DNA from: Meconema thalassinum
Lineage: Eukaryota; Arthropoda; Insecta; Orthoptera; Tettigoniidae
DNA length: 64,000 nucleotides
Assembly (NCBI GenBank): GCA_946902985.2
Contig: OX336397.1
Coordinates: forward strand, 191,708,813-191,772,812
Reading direction: 5' to 3'
The notes beneath the pieces were generated by a model, which was given only the letters and a program-made list of their open reading frames with translations, ran no database searches and was not told the origin of the DNA. Positions within the stretch are counted from its first letter, which is position 1. Each line of letters opens with the position of its first letter. Below are positions 12,471 to 22,813 of the stretch, piece after piece. A program made the position numbers and the translations under genes.

Positions 12471-12771
12471 AATTATGTCAAAGGGCCTAACTACATTTGT
12501 GTGTAAAGCAGTGTGTTGAACTGACGTTGTTCGCCAGTCCTTACTACTACAATTGGATAACGATATGAAAGGAATTGATTAACCAGACATGAGTTAACTA
12601 CCAACGAAACACTTTGGCGACTCTGGTTGTTATTGACCAATGAGTAGGGTTTTAGAAAATCTGTTTGCTATTTTGGGTTATATACAAAAAATGCTTAGAC
12701 CTTTTGAGCGACTATGTTTGCTAAACAAGACATTGTACCAGACACGATTAGGATTCTTATGTAGCTCAGAC

Positions 12772-13262
12772 AAGGAAAGCATTTCTACAGAATCTGTTGA
12801 CATTTAATATAGATTTAGGTATTAGGAAGTCATTTTGAAGGCCTCTGTCTGGAGCGTGGCACTCTATGAAAGTAAAACTTGGACAATTGGTGTAGCAGAA
12901 AAGTGGAGAATTGAAGTGTTTGAAATGTGGTGTTACAGGAGAATGATGGGTAAATAGGGTTACTAACAAAGAGGTTTTAAGACGAGTGGGGGAGAAGAGA
13001 TGTATCTGGCGACTGTTAATGAAGTAAAGAGATAGGTTGGTAGGACACGTACTAAGACAACCAAGAATAGCAAACTTAGTTATGGAAGAAAGGTTCGAGG
13101 ACGAGAATTGTAGGGGTAGACCAAGTTTAGAATATGTTAAACAGATAGCCTTGAATGTAGGGTGTGGTAGCTATATAGAGATGAAACGATTAGCTCGGGA
13201 CAGATAGGCGCTGAGATCTCCATCAAACCAGTCAAAGGACTAAAGACTCAAACAACAACATG
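12772..13262 (+). pseudogene. LINE ORF2 C-terminal relic
   Basis: Frameshifted C-terminal end of a non-LTR retrotransposon ORF2 of the same general kind as 5380-5704. Readable pieces, each in a different frame, are ASVWSVALYESKTWTIG and FEMWCYRRMMGK (12840-12955), LTNKEVLRRVGEKR (12960-13005), VGHVLRQPRIANLVMEE (about 13035-13090) and CRGRPSLEYVKQIAL (13110-13155). The end is 'aaacaacaaca'. Multiple stops and frameshifts mean it is inactive. Confidence 0.8.
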
Positions 13263-13540
13263 TAAGTTCACTAAATTAATGTTGTGTAACGGTAAATGTT
13301 AGTCAACGAACAGTAATGCATTACTAAAACCCATGACACGATACCTAAGAGCTTTTCTAAAATGATTTTAAAATGCCTTTAACCCTATATTGAACACCCA
13401 GTTCACAAGACTCATAACTGCAATGTTATGGTAAAACAAAACAAGATCTATATTTCAAAACAAGCAAGTGGTTTAGTCAATGTATACTGGAGAAAGTTTT
13501 GTAAACCCTCAAGTCCTCAAGACTAATTAAATTAGTAACT

Positions 13541-13626
13541 GTCAGGTTGACCGAGTGGTTAAGTTGTTTGACTAAAGATCAAATTTTCTGTATAAGGAAG
13601 CAAGGGTTCGAATCCCTTACCTGACA
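13541..13626 (+). tRNA. tRNA-Leu-like class II tRNA with AAA anticodon
   Basis: A full 86-nt cloverleaf can be drawn. The acceptor stem GTCAGGT (13541-13547) pairs 7/7 with ACCTGAC (13619-13625), with discriminator A at 13626. The D arm runs 13550-13565 with one mismatch. The anticodon stem TTTGA/TCAAA is perfect (13567-13571, 13579-13583) with loop CTAAAGA. The long variable arm spans 13584-13601 (class II). The T stem AAGGG/CCCTT is perfect with loop TTCGAAT. The B box GGTTCGAATCC is perfect and the A box TGACCGAGTGG has one change from TGGCCGAGTGG. The body is that of a leucine tRNA, but the anticodon reads AAA (codon UUU, Phe). It is most simply derived from tRNA-Leu(TAA) by T34 to A. No oligo-T terminator lies immediately downstream, so it may be a pseudogene. 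Confidence 0.75.
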
Positions 13627-13911
13627 TAACTATTGCCTTAACATGGCTTGGCCACACTGCATTATTATGATACTCGGTACACAAACCATAGATATAGTGT
13701 ATTGTTTAAGGCCACTCTCTTTCTGAACATAGTCAGAGACTGTTGATGGTTAACAATTGTATTAATAGTGGGACATGGGGATAGTAATTAAGAAAAACAG
13801 ACAATACCCATACAATATTTTTATTAAATTCATTTTATAATAGTTACACACTGAATTCAACTCTATCTCTTTACCATTGTTCGATATAGATTTTTAAACA
13901 CAACGCTTGTT
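13627..13911. other. No recognisable gene
   Basis: Spacer between the tRNA-like gene and the FLYWCH frame. It may hold 3' untranslated sequence of the latter (ttttattaaatt near 13818 on the plus strand). Nothing firm. Confidence 0.35.
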
Positions 13912-14542
13912 TTAGATCCTATTACAACTTTCTCCAGGTACTCTTGCTCTTAAAAACTGGGGAAGCCGCAATGGTTTTATAGACATAAAACCCTCATCCT
14001 CTTCTTTTTCATAATTATCATCATCAACATCATTATGAATATTATTATCAAAATTATTATAGTCATTGTCACCATCATTATCATCATCATCATCATCATT
14101 CTCAACATCACTAGAACTATCCAATTCCTCTTGTTTGTTTTCCACAGGGACCTCTTGTAGAGTCTGCGTTGCTTTTGATAGTGTTAAGGGTTTTTTTGAA
14201 CGATGATATTTGTCCTAACATGTCTTTTTGAGGTGATGATGAATGCTTTTTAACAAACAATGCACTATCTTGAGCAGCAATATATTTTTCTTGGACTTGC
14301 TTTTTTACCTGGGTTAGAGTATTTTGCGTATTTAAATGTGTATTAATTTGAGATTCACAACGATGTTCTTTTGAAGTAAGTACGTTGGAGTCTTTTGTTT
14401 TAATCATTCCTCGACACTTTTTGGATCGTTGTTTTGAACATCGCCAAATAACAGTTCCATCTTTATTGGTTGTTTTTACAATATATGTATATCCTTTATA
14501 GAAGACACATGGCTTGCCATGACTGGTTGTTGAGACTTCCAT
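13912..14542 (-). pseudogene. FLYWCH zinc-finger protein with acidic tail (frameshifted)
   Basis: Starts at ATG 14542 (MEVSTTSHGKPCVFYKGY). The first ~60 residues form a FLYWCH-type zinc finger: F-Y in CVFYKGYTY, W-R-C in VIWRCSKQRSKKC, and a final H-x-C (EHRCES) where the family usually ends H-x-H. FLYWCH domains bind DNA or protein in chromatin factors such as Mod(mdg4)-class proteins. A polar region follows, then an acidic Asp/Asn-rich tail (DSSSDVENDDDDDD…) ending at 13912. The tail lies in a different frame from the finger. The two join well if one A is removed from the A7 run near 14187-14193, so either a real frameshift or a homopolymer sequencing error breaks it. It may be one exon of a larger gene. 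The precise role is unknown. Confidence 0.65.
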
Positions 14543-14950
14543 ATCAACATATGAATTAAATTTTAGTAAAGTCACATGAACAATCTTTAGATTACAAGTG
14601 ATTTACACACACATACACAAACACACTTTCCTAAATGTCAAGATTTATGGATGTTGTTTTCCGCCAACAGCTGCTTACTGCGTATGACAAGGCTGGAGAC
14701 TGGTAGGTGAGACGGTCTTTCACGATGTGAACACTGTAACAGGCAGTAGTCAATTGACAATATTCTTATACCCTAGTCAAGGTTAACAGGTACTTACTGC
14801 GTATGACAAGACCGTACACTTGTAGGTTAGACCGTATTTTTTGTTTGTTGCTAAGGATCTCATATATACCCTAGACATGTTAGTTCTGAACACTTAGTGG
14901 TTAATTGTATATATTGAATTTAAATACACACCTTATACAAGCAAGTTTTG
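14543..14950. other. Intergenic sequence with a short duplication
   Basis: No gene seen. 'cttactgcgtatgacaag' occurs at 14674 and again at 14793, with further similarity downstream (gtaggtgagac and gtaggttagac), which marks an old ~120-bp tandem duplication. Confidence 0.5.
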
Positions 14951-15528
14951 GGAGGGGTGAGAGGCTGGCAAAAAAGGAAATGTTTTAGTTTAATGAAACG
15001 TCATGTCCTAGTAGGCGTGATTTATAGTAGACGCAATTGATAGTAGACGTAATTGATAGTAGGTGTAATCGATACTAGACGTGATTAATAGTAGACGCAA
15101 TTGATACTAGGCGTGATTGATAGTAGGCGTGATTTGTAGTAAGCGCGATTCATAGTAGGCTCAATTGATAGTAGATGCAATTGATAGTAGGCGTGATTGA
15201 TAGTAGACGCGATTGATAGTAGACGTAATTTGACTTAGATCATTTTTGATATCATAAAGTTACAGTGTCAATGTTTATACAAATTACAAGGTAGAGAGGG
15301 GGTATTTTAAGACTTAACCTCAGCTCACTTAACATAACCAAACTTTACCTAACCTAACTTTGTCACGTGACATGTTCTACAAGTTTAGACTTGCTTTAAG
15401 ACTGATTATGTCGTCATAGATTGATGGGAGGGGTGAGAGGCTGGTAAAAAAAGGAAATGTTTTAGTTTAATGTCCTAGTAGGCGTGATTTATAGTAGACG
15501 CAATTGATAGTAGACGTAATTGATAGTA
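14951..15528 (+). repeat. 16-bp minisatellite inside a longer direct repeat
   Basis: 15005-15235 holds about 14 imperfect copies of GATAGTAGACGTAATT. The lead-in 'gggaggggtgagaggctgg' and the first three repeat units recur at 15426-15528, so a ~105-bp direct repeat brackets ~365 bp of other sequence. That interval includes a 'cataaccaaactttaccta…' CCTAA-like stretch at 15335-15355. Confidence 0.85.
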
Positions 15529-15548
15529 ATATTTCAGTGGTAAAAAAA

Positions 15549-15622
15549 GGCGCCAAGAGGTGGGGACGATCCTGAGATCTTGCGATCCGGAGGCATTTGC
15601 CTTATCCACTGCGCTATCGCTT
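15549..15622 (-). ncRNA. Degenerate tRNA-Arg(CCG)-like sequence, possible SINE head
   Basis: On the minus strand the A box TAGCGCAGTGG matches the pol III consensus perfectly. A loop with CTCCGGA (anticodon CCG) and a weak B box (GGATCGTCCCC) follow at tRNA-like spacing. The stems do not pair well, so this is a relic or the head of a tRNA-derived SINE rather than a working tRNA. Confidence 0.45.
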
Positions 15623-16193
15623 CACACAATACACAAGTTGACGCACCAAGTCACTATCTCAATAACGGGCTGTCTGGAGAAAATTGTCCTTCCTTCATTT
15701 AAGTTGCACACTCGTATACGTTCATACTCTTACTGTATTTTATTTTCAGGACTTGGTTAATATCCGAATTCAAATACATGCAAGCCTTATGCATGTGCGT
15801 GTACAGCTATTATATACGAGTACATTAAATTTTAATGAGCAGTGGTTCGGCCGTGCGGCCATGTTTGAATGGCAACAGCTACAGATTCATGAGCGCAAGG
15901 GAAATATATAATCTTGAAAAATAAAATATTTCCGTTGATTTTTCAAGAAATACAAGATTTTTCCTGTACTATTGAGACAATTTGGAAGATTTTGGTACAA
16001 ACCACAACTTCTAACTCCCTCTGGTTTAAGAGCTTGAGTTTTGTGATACATACACTTAGCGTATTATATATAGAGATTGACCAGCTCATTTAACTCTGAC
16101 AACAATGCACAAAATGACGATTAATTGGACAGTAAAAAAAATATAACGTGTCATTGCACTATTGGAAATATCAAATATAACCTTATATATATA
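15623..16193. other. No recognisable gene
   Basis: No domains or repeats recognised between the tRNA-like relic and the family A repeat. Confidence 0.4.
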
Positions 16194-17691
16194 AACAAGT
16201 AGTTCCGTGAGGAACTATACAGCCTATTTTCATATATCCTACTAATATTAATTGCCTCTATCAACATACAAATTGTCAGTTAAGTTGCTGTAATAGATTC
16301 GTAGATATTGAGAACCGTCTAAATATCCTGGATGGCAACCATGCTGGATTTTTATGTTATAGGCCTTAGATTTATGTACTATTACATGAAGATTATTGTG
16401 CAGGTGTTTTATTCAAACGTCAATCGCATGATTAGGAGACAAGAAATAAAAGCGGGATTTTAAAATTTGGCTCAGCCGCCATCTTGTGGTTATGAAAATA
16501 ATTTAATGAATTAGATGCCTGCCGATAAAAAATTGTATAAGGATATACCGTATCAAGTTTCACAGCGCTCGGATGGTTAAAACACAAGAAACGTCCATTT
16601 GAATATTTAAATTTCGCATTGTCGCCATATTGGATTTGTGCTCGCCAGGTCATTGAACGTCCCGTAGGTGAACTTAAGCTTATAGCATCTATACACTTCT
16701 AAAATTTCAGTTTGATTGCTGTAGTAGATTAATAGAAATCGAGAACCGTCTAAATATTTCGGATGGTCACCATGTTGGATTTTAATATATGTAGGCCATA
16801 GAGTTATGTACTATTAGATGATGATTATTGTGTACGATCATTATGCAAATTTGATTTCGATCGCATGATTAGAACACAAGAAATAAAAACTTAATTTTCG
16901 AAATTCGCACAGTCGCCATATTGAGGTTATATAAACAATTGAACCAAATTAGATACCAGTACATTACAATGTGTATAAACATTTGCTGTACGAAGTTTCA
17001 TTGCGTTATGATCGTTAAATCGCGAGTAAAGTCTATTTAAAACTTTCAACTTCGCTTGGCCGCCATGTTCGTTTTATAGTTAACCGGTTTTTGATAGACC
17101 CATAGATGAACTTCCAGTAGTGCCCTTTATCTCCGTACAAAATTTCATGGTGATACCGGTAATAGTTTAAGAGATATAAAATGCCGGTGAAATATTTCGC
17201 ACAGCCGCCAACTTGAGGTTATGTAAGATATTGAACGAAGTTAGATGTCGGTGCATTACAATGTGTATAAACATATAATGTACTAAGTTTTATTGCGTTT
17301 GGTTGGTTGGTTGAATCGCGAGAAACGTCTACTTAGAAGTCGCAAATTCGCGTGGCCGCCATGTTGGTTTTGTAGTTACCAGTTTTCAAAAGGCACATAG
17401 GTGAACTTCTAGTAGTTCCCTTTATCACCGTAAAAAATTCCAGGGTGATATCGGGAATAGTTTCGGAGATATTGAATGCTGGTGAAATATTTCGCACAGC
17501 CGCCATGTCGGATCGGTGAGACGGTCGGGGTCGCGCGGATTAGTACTATGAACTTACCGAGTTTAATTGGAATCGCTCCAGCCGTTTAGAAGTTATAAGA
17601 GGGGACACACAAAAATCCTCACACACACACGCAGACACAAGGACAAAAGGTGATCTCATAAGCCTTTTTTTAAATAAAATAGGCTAAAAAG
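16194..17691 (+). repeat. Family A dispersed repeat, full-length copy
   Basis: About 1.5 kb. It starts 'aacaagtagttccgtgagga' with a perfect hairpin AGTTCC-GTGA-GGAACT and then AGCCTATTTT. It ends with AGCCTTT...AAAATAGGCT and 'aaaaa'. The start and end segments AGCCTATTTT / AAAATAGGCT are inverted to each other. The interior has about four diverged sub-blocks, each with a 'gccgccatgttggat' phrase. The 5' start is shared with the copy at 63128 and the 3' end with the copy ending at 1073. No protein is encoded. It is a non-autonomous element of unassigned class. Confidence 0.75.
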
Positions 17692-19156
17692 GATGTTCGT
17701 CTGTTCGTCTTTTATGCGTTCATAAACCATTCATCAGATTCCGATCAAATTTTGTTGAGTTGTTGTGAACACTTCTGGGATGGTTATATGCATAGTTAAT
17801 ACAATTTAAAATAGATAGCGCGCGAGAAGTTTAAACAAATGAGTGTTGGCGATGCGTTCATATAGCCTACAATTCATCCGATTGCGACCAAATTTTGGTG
17901 GGCTGTTGTGCGTACACCAGGAAAAGCTATAGACATAGTAAATCCAATTTACAATGGATGTCGCGCGATTAACTTCAACAAAATGACGCGCGTTTGTTTC
18001 AACAACTTCAGGGAAGGTTTCTGGCTTAGTAAATCCACTTAAAAATTGGTAGCGCATGAGTAGATTAAACAAATGAGCGACGACACGCAAAACGTTTCAT
18101 CAAAGTCCCGCATGCGTTCATATACCATACGACCGATAGCGATGAAACTTGGGTGAGAGGTTGTGTACACTTCAGGCAAGGTTTCAGGCTTAGTAAATCC
18201 ACTTTACGTTAGGTAGGGCACATGTAGATTCAACAAATGAGCGACCACGCGCGAAGCATTTCAACAAAGTCCCGTATGCGTGCATATACTATTGGTCCAA
18301 TAACGATGAAACTTGGATGAGATGTTGTGTATACTTCAGGGAAGATTTCTGGCTTACTAAATCCATTGTACAATGGGTATCGCAAATGTAGATTAAAGAA
18401 ATGAGCGACGACGAGCGAAGTGTTTCGACAAAGACCCGTATGCGTTCATATACAGTCGTCCGATAGCGATGAAACTTCGGTGAGTTGTTGTGAACACTCC
18501 AGGGAAGGTTTCAGGCTTAGTAAATCCATTATACAATAGGCAGCGCACGAGTATATTCAACAAAAGGGCGACGATGCGCGAAGCGTTTCATCCAAGTCCC
18601 GTATGCGTTCATATATAGTATTCGCGCGATAGCGATGAAACTTGGGTGAGATGTTGTGTACACTTTCGGGAAGGTTTCTGGCTTAGTAAATCCACTTTAC
18701 AGTAGCTACCGCACGAGAAGCTTCAACAACTGAGCGACGGCACGTGAATTGTCTCATCAAAGTCCCGTATGCGTTCATATGCCATTCATCCGATTGCGAT
18801 GAAACTTTAGTGAATTGTTGTGTACACCCGAGGAAAGATTTCTGACCTAGTAAATCCATTTTACATTAGGTAGCGTACGAGTATATTCAGCAAATGGGTG
18901 ACGGCACTCTAATCGTTTCAATAAAGTCCCGTATGCGTTCATATACCATTCATTTCATTGCGATAAAACTTTGGTGAGTTGTGGAGCACGCTCCCTTGAA
19001 TGTTTCTGAGATAGTAAATCAATTTTACAATAGTTTAGAGGTGATTAACGGAAAAAGAAGAAAATATTGGGAATCCAAGGGCACTTCAACTAACATAGTC
19101 ACAACGCCAACACTTTATTTGATTGGCATTGCAACGCATGCCAGGGATACAGCTAG
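17692..19156 (+). mobile_element. Helitron-like element H1 (5' end eroded)
   Basis: About nine tandem ~155-bp units with the landmarks 'cccgtatgcgttcatatacc', 'gatgaaactt', 'cttagtaaatcca' and 'acgagtagattcaacaaatg'. It ends with the hairpin GGCAT-tgcaacgc-ATGCC, 10 nt, then CTAG followed by T (19157). This is the Helitron hallmark of a hairpin just before a CTRR terminus. The 5' end lacks the TATATATA start of its relatives and directly abuts the family A repeat. No Rep/helicase protein is encoded, so it is non-autonomous. Confidence 0.75.
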
Positions 19157-19861
19157 TTACTAATATAAAGCACATACTAATGCCATTGAACCTAGGACTG
19201 CATAGACCCCTGTACATCCTGGCATAATCATATTTATATCCTCGAAGAAATTCATTAATTATTAATCTATTAATAAGTCGAAATGGAATATCTCATTTCC
19301 AACAGTTGCCAGTATGAGACCACTATAATGTGTCTACAACTCATTATTAATTGTGCTTTTATTAAAAGTGCATTTCCAAATTCCTTTTGACATAATGCTA
19401 AGTAATCCTTAAAGCATTATAAACGTTGTTAAACTGCAATCATAAAACTCGTCAGAATTTCTTAATGTTAACGAAAATTATAGGCTTCGTATTCTTGTAC
19501 AATCTGAATTAATTACAGTAGGGTCTAGGATCACAGATCATGAATCATGATTATAATTACAGTGCCATAAATTTATTATCAAGCTTCAATAATTAGCTTT
19601 GCAAAAAGTTAACTGTTCCGTTTGCAATCGCCTTCATGGTAAAATCTGCCATGAGGAAGAACGAAACCAAGTTTAGAATAAGTTATTTAAATATTGGAAT
19701 TCAACCATAAAACAACATTATTAAATATCGTAATATATGTGTGTGAAATTACTCTTAAAATCATAAATTAATAATTTGCTCTTTAGTTTGGAAACTCATT
19801 CGAAATATATTTTTGTCACCTGGAAGAAAGAACATAATTAATTCATAGTAAAGCTAAGAAA
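19157..19861. other. No recognisable gene
   Basis: AT-rich sequence with no domains or clear repeats. Confidence 0.4.
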
Positions 19862-20158
19862 TCTCCTCTCCTGGGCTGGAAAAGGATAGCCGAAACTTTA
19901 CCTCCTGGTCATGATCAAGATTGGGTAACATGAAAATCCTTGAATAGATTCAGATCAGGAGTGGGCAGATATAAGATCGATCTTGCAAAGTGGGGCTACA
20001 TTAAGGAAGATGACATACAGTGTGACTGTGGAGAAGATCAGACTGTGAAACATATGCTTCAGTGTAGACTGTGCCGGACCTCCTGCACAGAAGATGAACT
20101 TTATGAAGCATCACACAATGCAGTGGAAGTGGCCAAGTTTCGGTCAAATATTATATAA
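19862..20158 (+). pseudogene. LINE ORF2 C-terminal fragment (Cys-rich tail)
   Basis: The frame reads LLGWKRIAETLPPGHD, a stop at 19931, then LNRFRSGVGRYKIDLAKWGY and CDCGEDQTVKHMLQC. The 'NRFRTGxGRC…W…CDCG…QT…H…C' pattern is the characteristic C-terminal zinc-knuckle-like end of many insect LINE ORF2 proteins. The copy is 5'-truncated and carries a stop, so it is inactive. No clade is assigned. Confidence 0.75.
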
Positions 20159-20721
20159 TGTTTGTAGTCATAGTATTTGTATCTGTGTTTTATTTGATGT
20201 TTTCTGACTCGAGAATAATAAATAATTCATGGTAATGGCTTGCCATATGTTTTCAGACGGGTGTGGTCTGAATGCATGCCCTGGTTGACGATGAATGTGT
20301 CTCCAATGTGTTTTCCCACGACGGGTTAATCTTGGTTCTATTCTTAATTTTGCCATATCGGCGCTTAAGGAACTCTTGTAACGCCCTCATCGTCGTGATG
20401 CCTGATCTATCGTGAATTCAGTCCCTCCAAATCCTGAACTCATCCCTGCCATCAAGTTTCCCTATTAATTGTTTAAGCCATCATCTTGAATTGTAGGAAA
20501 GTCTGTATAAGTATTCCCATATTCCCGTTCTTTATTGCTTTGTTGCAAGTAGCATAGTGGATGACTTCATACACCTCCTAAATAAAATTAGGTGTACGCC
20601 ACTGATGAAGAAATGTTCCGAGTATTTTATTAATATGGAATTAGTGATGTGATTGTGATACTGTGCATTATTTATGAATGCACTTTATAGCAATTCAATT
20701 AAATGTTGACCTTATTCAGTT
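20159..20721. other. No recognisable gene
   Basis: No gene or repeat recognised. It precedes the 5' end of the CR1-like LINE copy. Confidence 0.35.
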
Positions 20722-21313
20722 GAATGTGGTACAATTATTGCATCGGAAAAGTTCAACATTGTCTATCTGTATGCCTGGTTTCATAATGCGAAAAGGTCTG
20801 CCATGTGTTGTATGCTGCAACAAGTTGCATGTCCGCTGTACTCCGTTCCAAGGTTAATATTTCAAGTCCGATATGGTGCTGTGTTAATGTGTTTACTGAA
20901 TATTAGTTCAATCATTACTGACAGTATATCAGCCACTTGTAGAATATCACTGATTTTACCTTACTTGTCACTGGTAAAAAAATTATTACACCAGCAAAAA
21001 ATATACTCGAATGGGCTGACCTCTTGTACTGTCTCACAGGGCGCACACTGCCTGGTCACCTGATTATTCAAAGCGGTGCGTGGGGAAGCAATCATCCCTC
21101 ATCGGCTGCGTCACGACCGGTCAAAGACGATCGAAGTGCCTTCCCTTGGAGATGTTCGACTCTCACTTGCGATAAATATTAGCTCAATGGTCAAATTATA
21201 GTACCTTTTATTTCAGCTTGATTAAATACGAAGAATGTTTCTTAACTCTGTGTTTGTTACAAATACATCCTAGAATACATTTAAATATGTTGCTTACATC
21301 TAATGTTTTCAAG
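20722..21313 (+). repeat. LINE 5'-UTR segment, copy 1 (592 bp direct repeat)
   Basis: From 'ttgaatgtggtacaatt' to 'ctaatgttttcaaggt' this stretch is nearly identical to 24182-24776. Upstream and downstream sequences differ between the copies. Here it is followed by ~460 bp and then a LINE ORF1. At the other copy it is fused directly to reverse transcriptase sequence. The simplest reading is that it is the 5' untranslated region of one LINE family. Confidence 0.8.
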
Positions 21314-21773
21314 GTTGCTCTGAGGTAAATACTAGGCGTTCTGGCACGCGAATCTCGGCAATTAAATTATCCACAATCGGCGTATCTGAGCAACATGGTG
21401 GATTTCGGTCACAGTACTTAAGACAGGATGTGCATAATAAATACTGCTTTAACCAATATCAATTAGCAGGTGATTTTTCGAAGCTCCTTACTCAGTGCAT
21501 TTTGCTACTTTCTGTATGAATATGGCTTTTTGACCAGTATGAGTCACATATGTCTTCAAATACCCCTTGTGTTACTTAAATATGTTTTCACTGACTAAGG
21601 CGTCACATGCGACTCTTAAAAGACACTTTTAGTGTAAATGTAGCTGCGCATATACCACTTCAGTTTGGCGCAAGACCTATGAGTTTAACCAGCAAAAGAA
21701 TTGTTAGCCTTCAGCGGAGACGGACGTGTAGACCTGCGCTCTCCCGTTTTAATTAGCCAAGACCGAGTTAACA

Positions 21774-22588
21774 ATGACGCGGAAGGGAAATAACGGCAGG
21801 AAACAAATTGTTAAGTGTAAAGTGTGTGCCAGAAATCTAAAAAACGGAATTGAGTGTATTACATGTGAAAAATGGTTCCATTTTAAGTGTGTAGGTATGA
21901 ACGATGATGTAAATGTAACAGATGCCTGGAAGTATAATGACTCTGACGTTGTTGTCGTTTCAAGCGAGGAAATGAAACGCAAGGAAGATATGATTGCGCA
22001 GATACAGAAAGGGCTCGAACAGGCGAAAAAAATCATAAAGGAAGTAGAAGATGAAAACAAAGTCCTAAAAGACATTCTTAGAGAAGAAGAACATTCGAAA
22101 GGCAGCTGGGCCACAGTGACGAAGGGAGACAGGGTAAAAAAAGCCTTAACGAAAAATTGAAAGCAAACCTGTAGCAGTGCGTATATTAGGGGACTCAATG
22201 ATCCGATTCAGTGCAGAAGAGTGCAGGAAGCAAGGAGCAGCCGTTGAATGCTACCCGGGAATAAGGATAGAACAAGTGACTCGCCAGATAGATGGATGAA
22301 GAAAGGGAAGAAAAAGTGGTAGTGCTAAATGAAGGAACAAACAATTTAAGGAGCTCAAGTTCCGCGGATCACATAATGGGGGAAATATGGGACTTAGGTA
22401 TGGCTGCAAGAAAAGTGTTTAAAAAAGCAAAAGTTGTGAGAGCTGGAATTGTAAGGAGAAAGGACACGCAAATAAGGTACACGGACTCGGTAAATGAAAA
22501 CATTGACTGGGTCTGCAATCGGCTGGGTCTCGGATATTTCGATCCAAATTGCTGGATAGATTGGAATGACAAGAATTGGTCAGAATGA
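21774..22588 (+). pseudogene. CR1-type LINE ORF1: PHD-like finger, coiled coil, SGNH hydrolase
   Basis: First protein of a CR1-like non-LTR retrotransposon. Residues 15-45 form a PHD-type finger start (CKVCARNL, CITCEKWFHFKC). The expected last Cys pair is replaced (WKYNDSD where family members have WKCxxC). Residues 60-110 are a charged heptad-like coiled coil (EEMKRKEDMIAQIQ…). After a frameshift near 22150 come hydrolase block I (RILGDSMIRF, 22180-22206) and, after a second frameshift near 22290, the block with the conserved Gly-Asn (EGTNNLRSS) and CNRLGLGYFDPNCW. The usual C-terminal Asp-His block is lost in the disrupted region after 22588. ORF1 proteins of this kind bind the element RNA. 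Two frameshifts mean this copy is dead. Confidence 0.8.
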
Positions 22589-22602
22589 TGAACCTCACAA
22601 TT

Positions 22603-22620
22603 CACAAGACACGGCACAAA
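22603..22620 (+). repeat. 18-bp target-site duplication, left copy
   Basis: CACAAGACACGGCACAAA, identical to 22814-22831. The pair brackets a 193-bp insert. Confidence 0.8.
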
Positions 22621-22813
22621 ACGAGCAAAATTATTTCACTGGCCGTGAAAGCCAATATATCATCTTTTTGGAAGCCGTCATTGGGAGGTTATGGCTGCTT
22701 GATAATTTAGATCTCGCAGTAAAGAGACGCAGGTGAGCTACTCATATGGGGGTCCGGACGGGGACATCAAGAGTCCGCTGATGAGCCAGCTTGGCGTCCT
22801 AGGCGAAACCCCA
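22621..22813 (+). mobile_element. 193-bp insert bearing a hammerhead ribozyme at its 3' end
   Basis: This segment is bracketed by identical 18-bp direct repeats, as expected for a retroposed insertion made by target-primed reverse transcription. It lies in the decayed 3' end of the LINE ORF1 region. Its last 65 nt are a complete hammerhead motif, ending within one base of the 3' strand of stem III. It has no poly(A) tail and no convincing pol III promoter boxes. It encodes no protein. Other copies were not seen in this window. The nature of the mobiliser is inferred, not shown. Confidence 0.6.
22749..22812 (+). ncRNA. Type III hammerhead ribozyme
   Basis: Self-cleaving RNA motif with every conserved core position present. 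Stem III is GGGG-U (22749-22753) with A-CCCC (22808-22812). The cleavage site is after C22754 (GUC). Stem I is CGGAC (22755-22759) with GUCCG (22773-22777) and a 13-nt loop. The CUGAUGA core is at 22778-22784. Stem II is GCC (22785-22787) with GGC (22802-22804), extended by AG/CU if A22801 is bulged. The GAAA core is at 22805-22808. Stems I and III are perfect 5-bp helices. Stem II is the weakest part. This is the open-at-stem-III arrangement seen in self-cleaving genomic hammerheads. Activity is inferred. Confidence 0.8.

Noticed and set aside
20590..20625. CTGATGA at 20593 as a second hammerhead core
   Set aside because: No GAAA at suitable spacing and no flanking helices.
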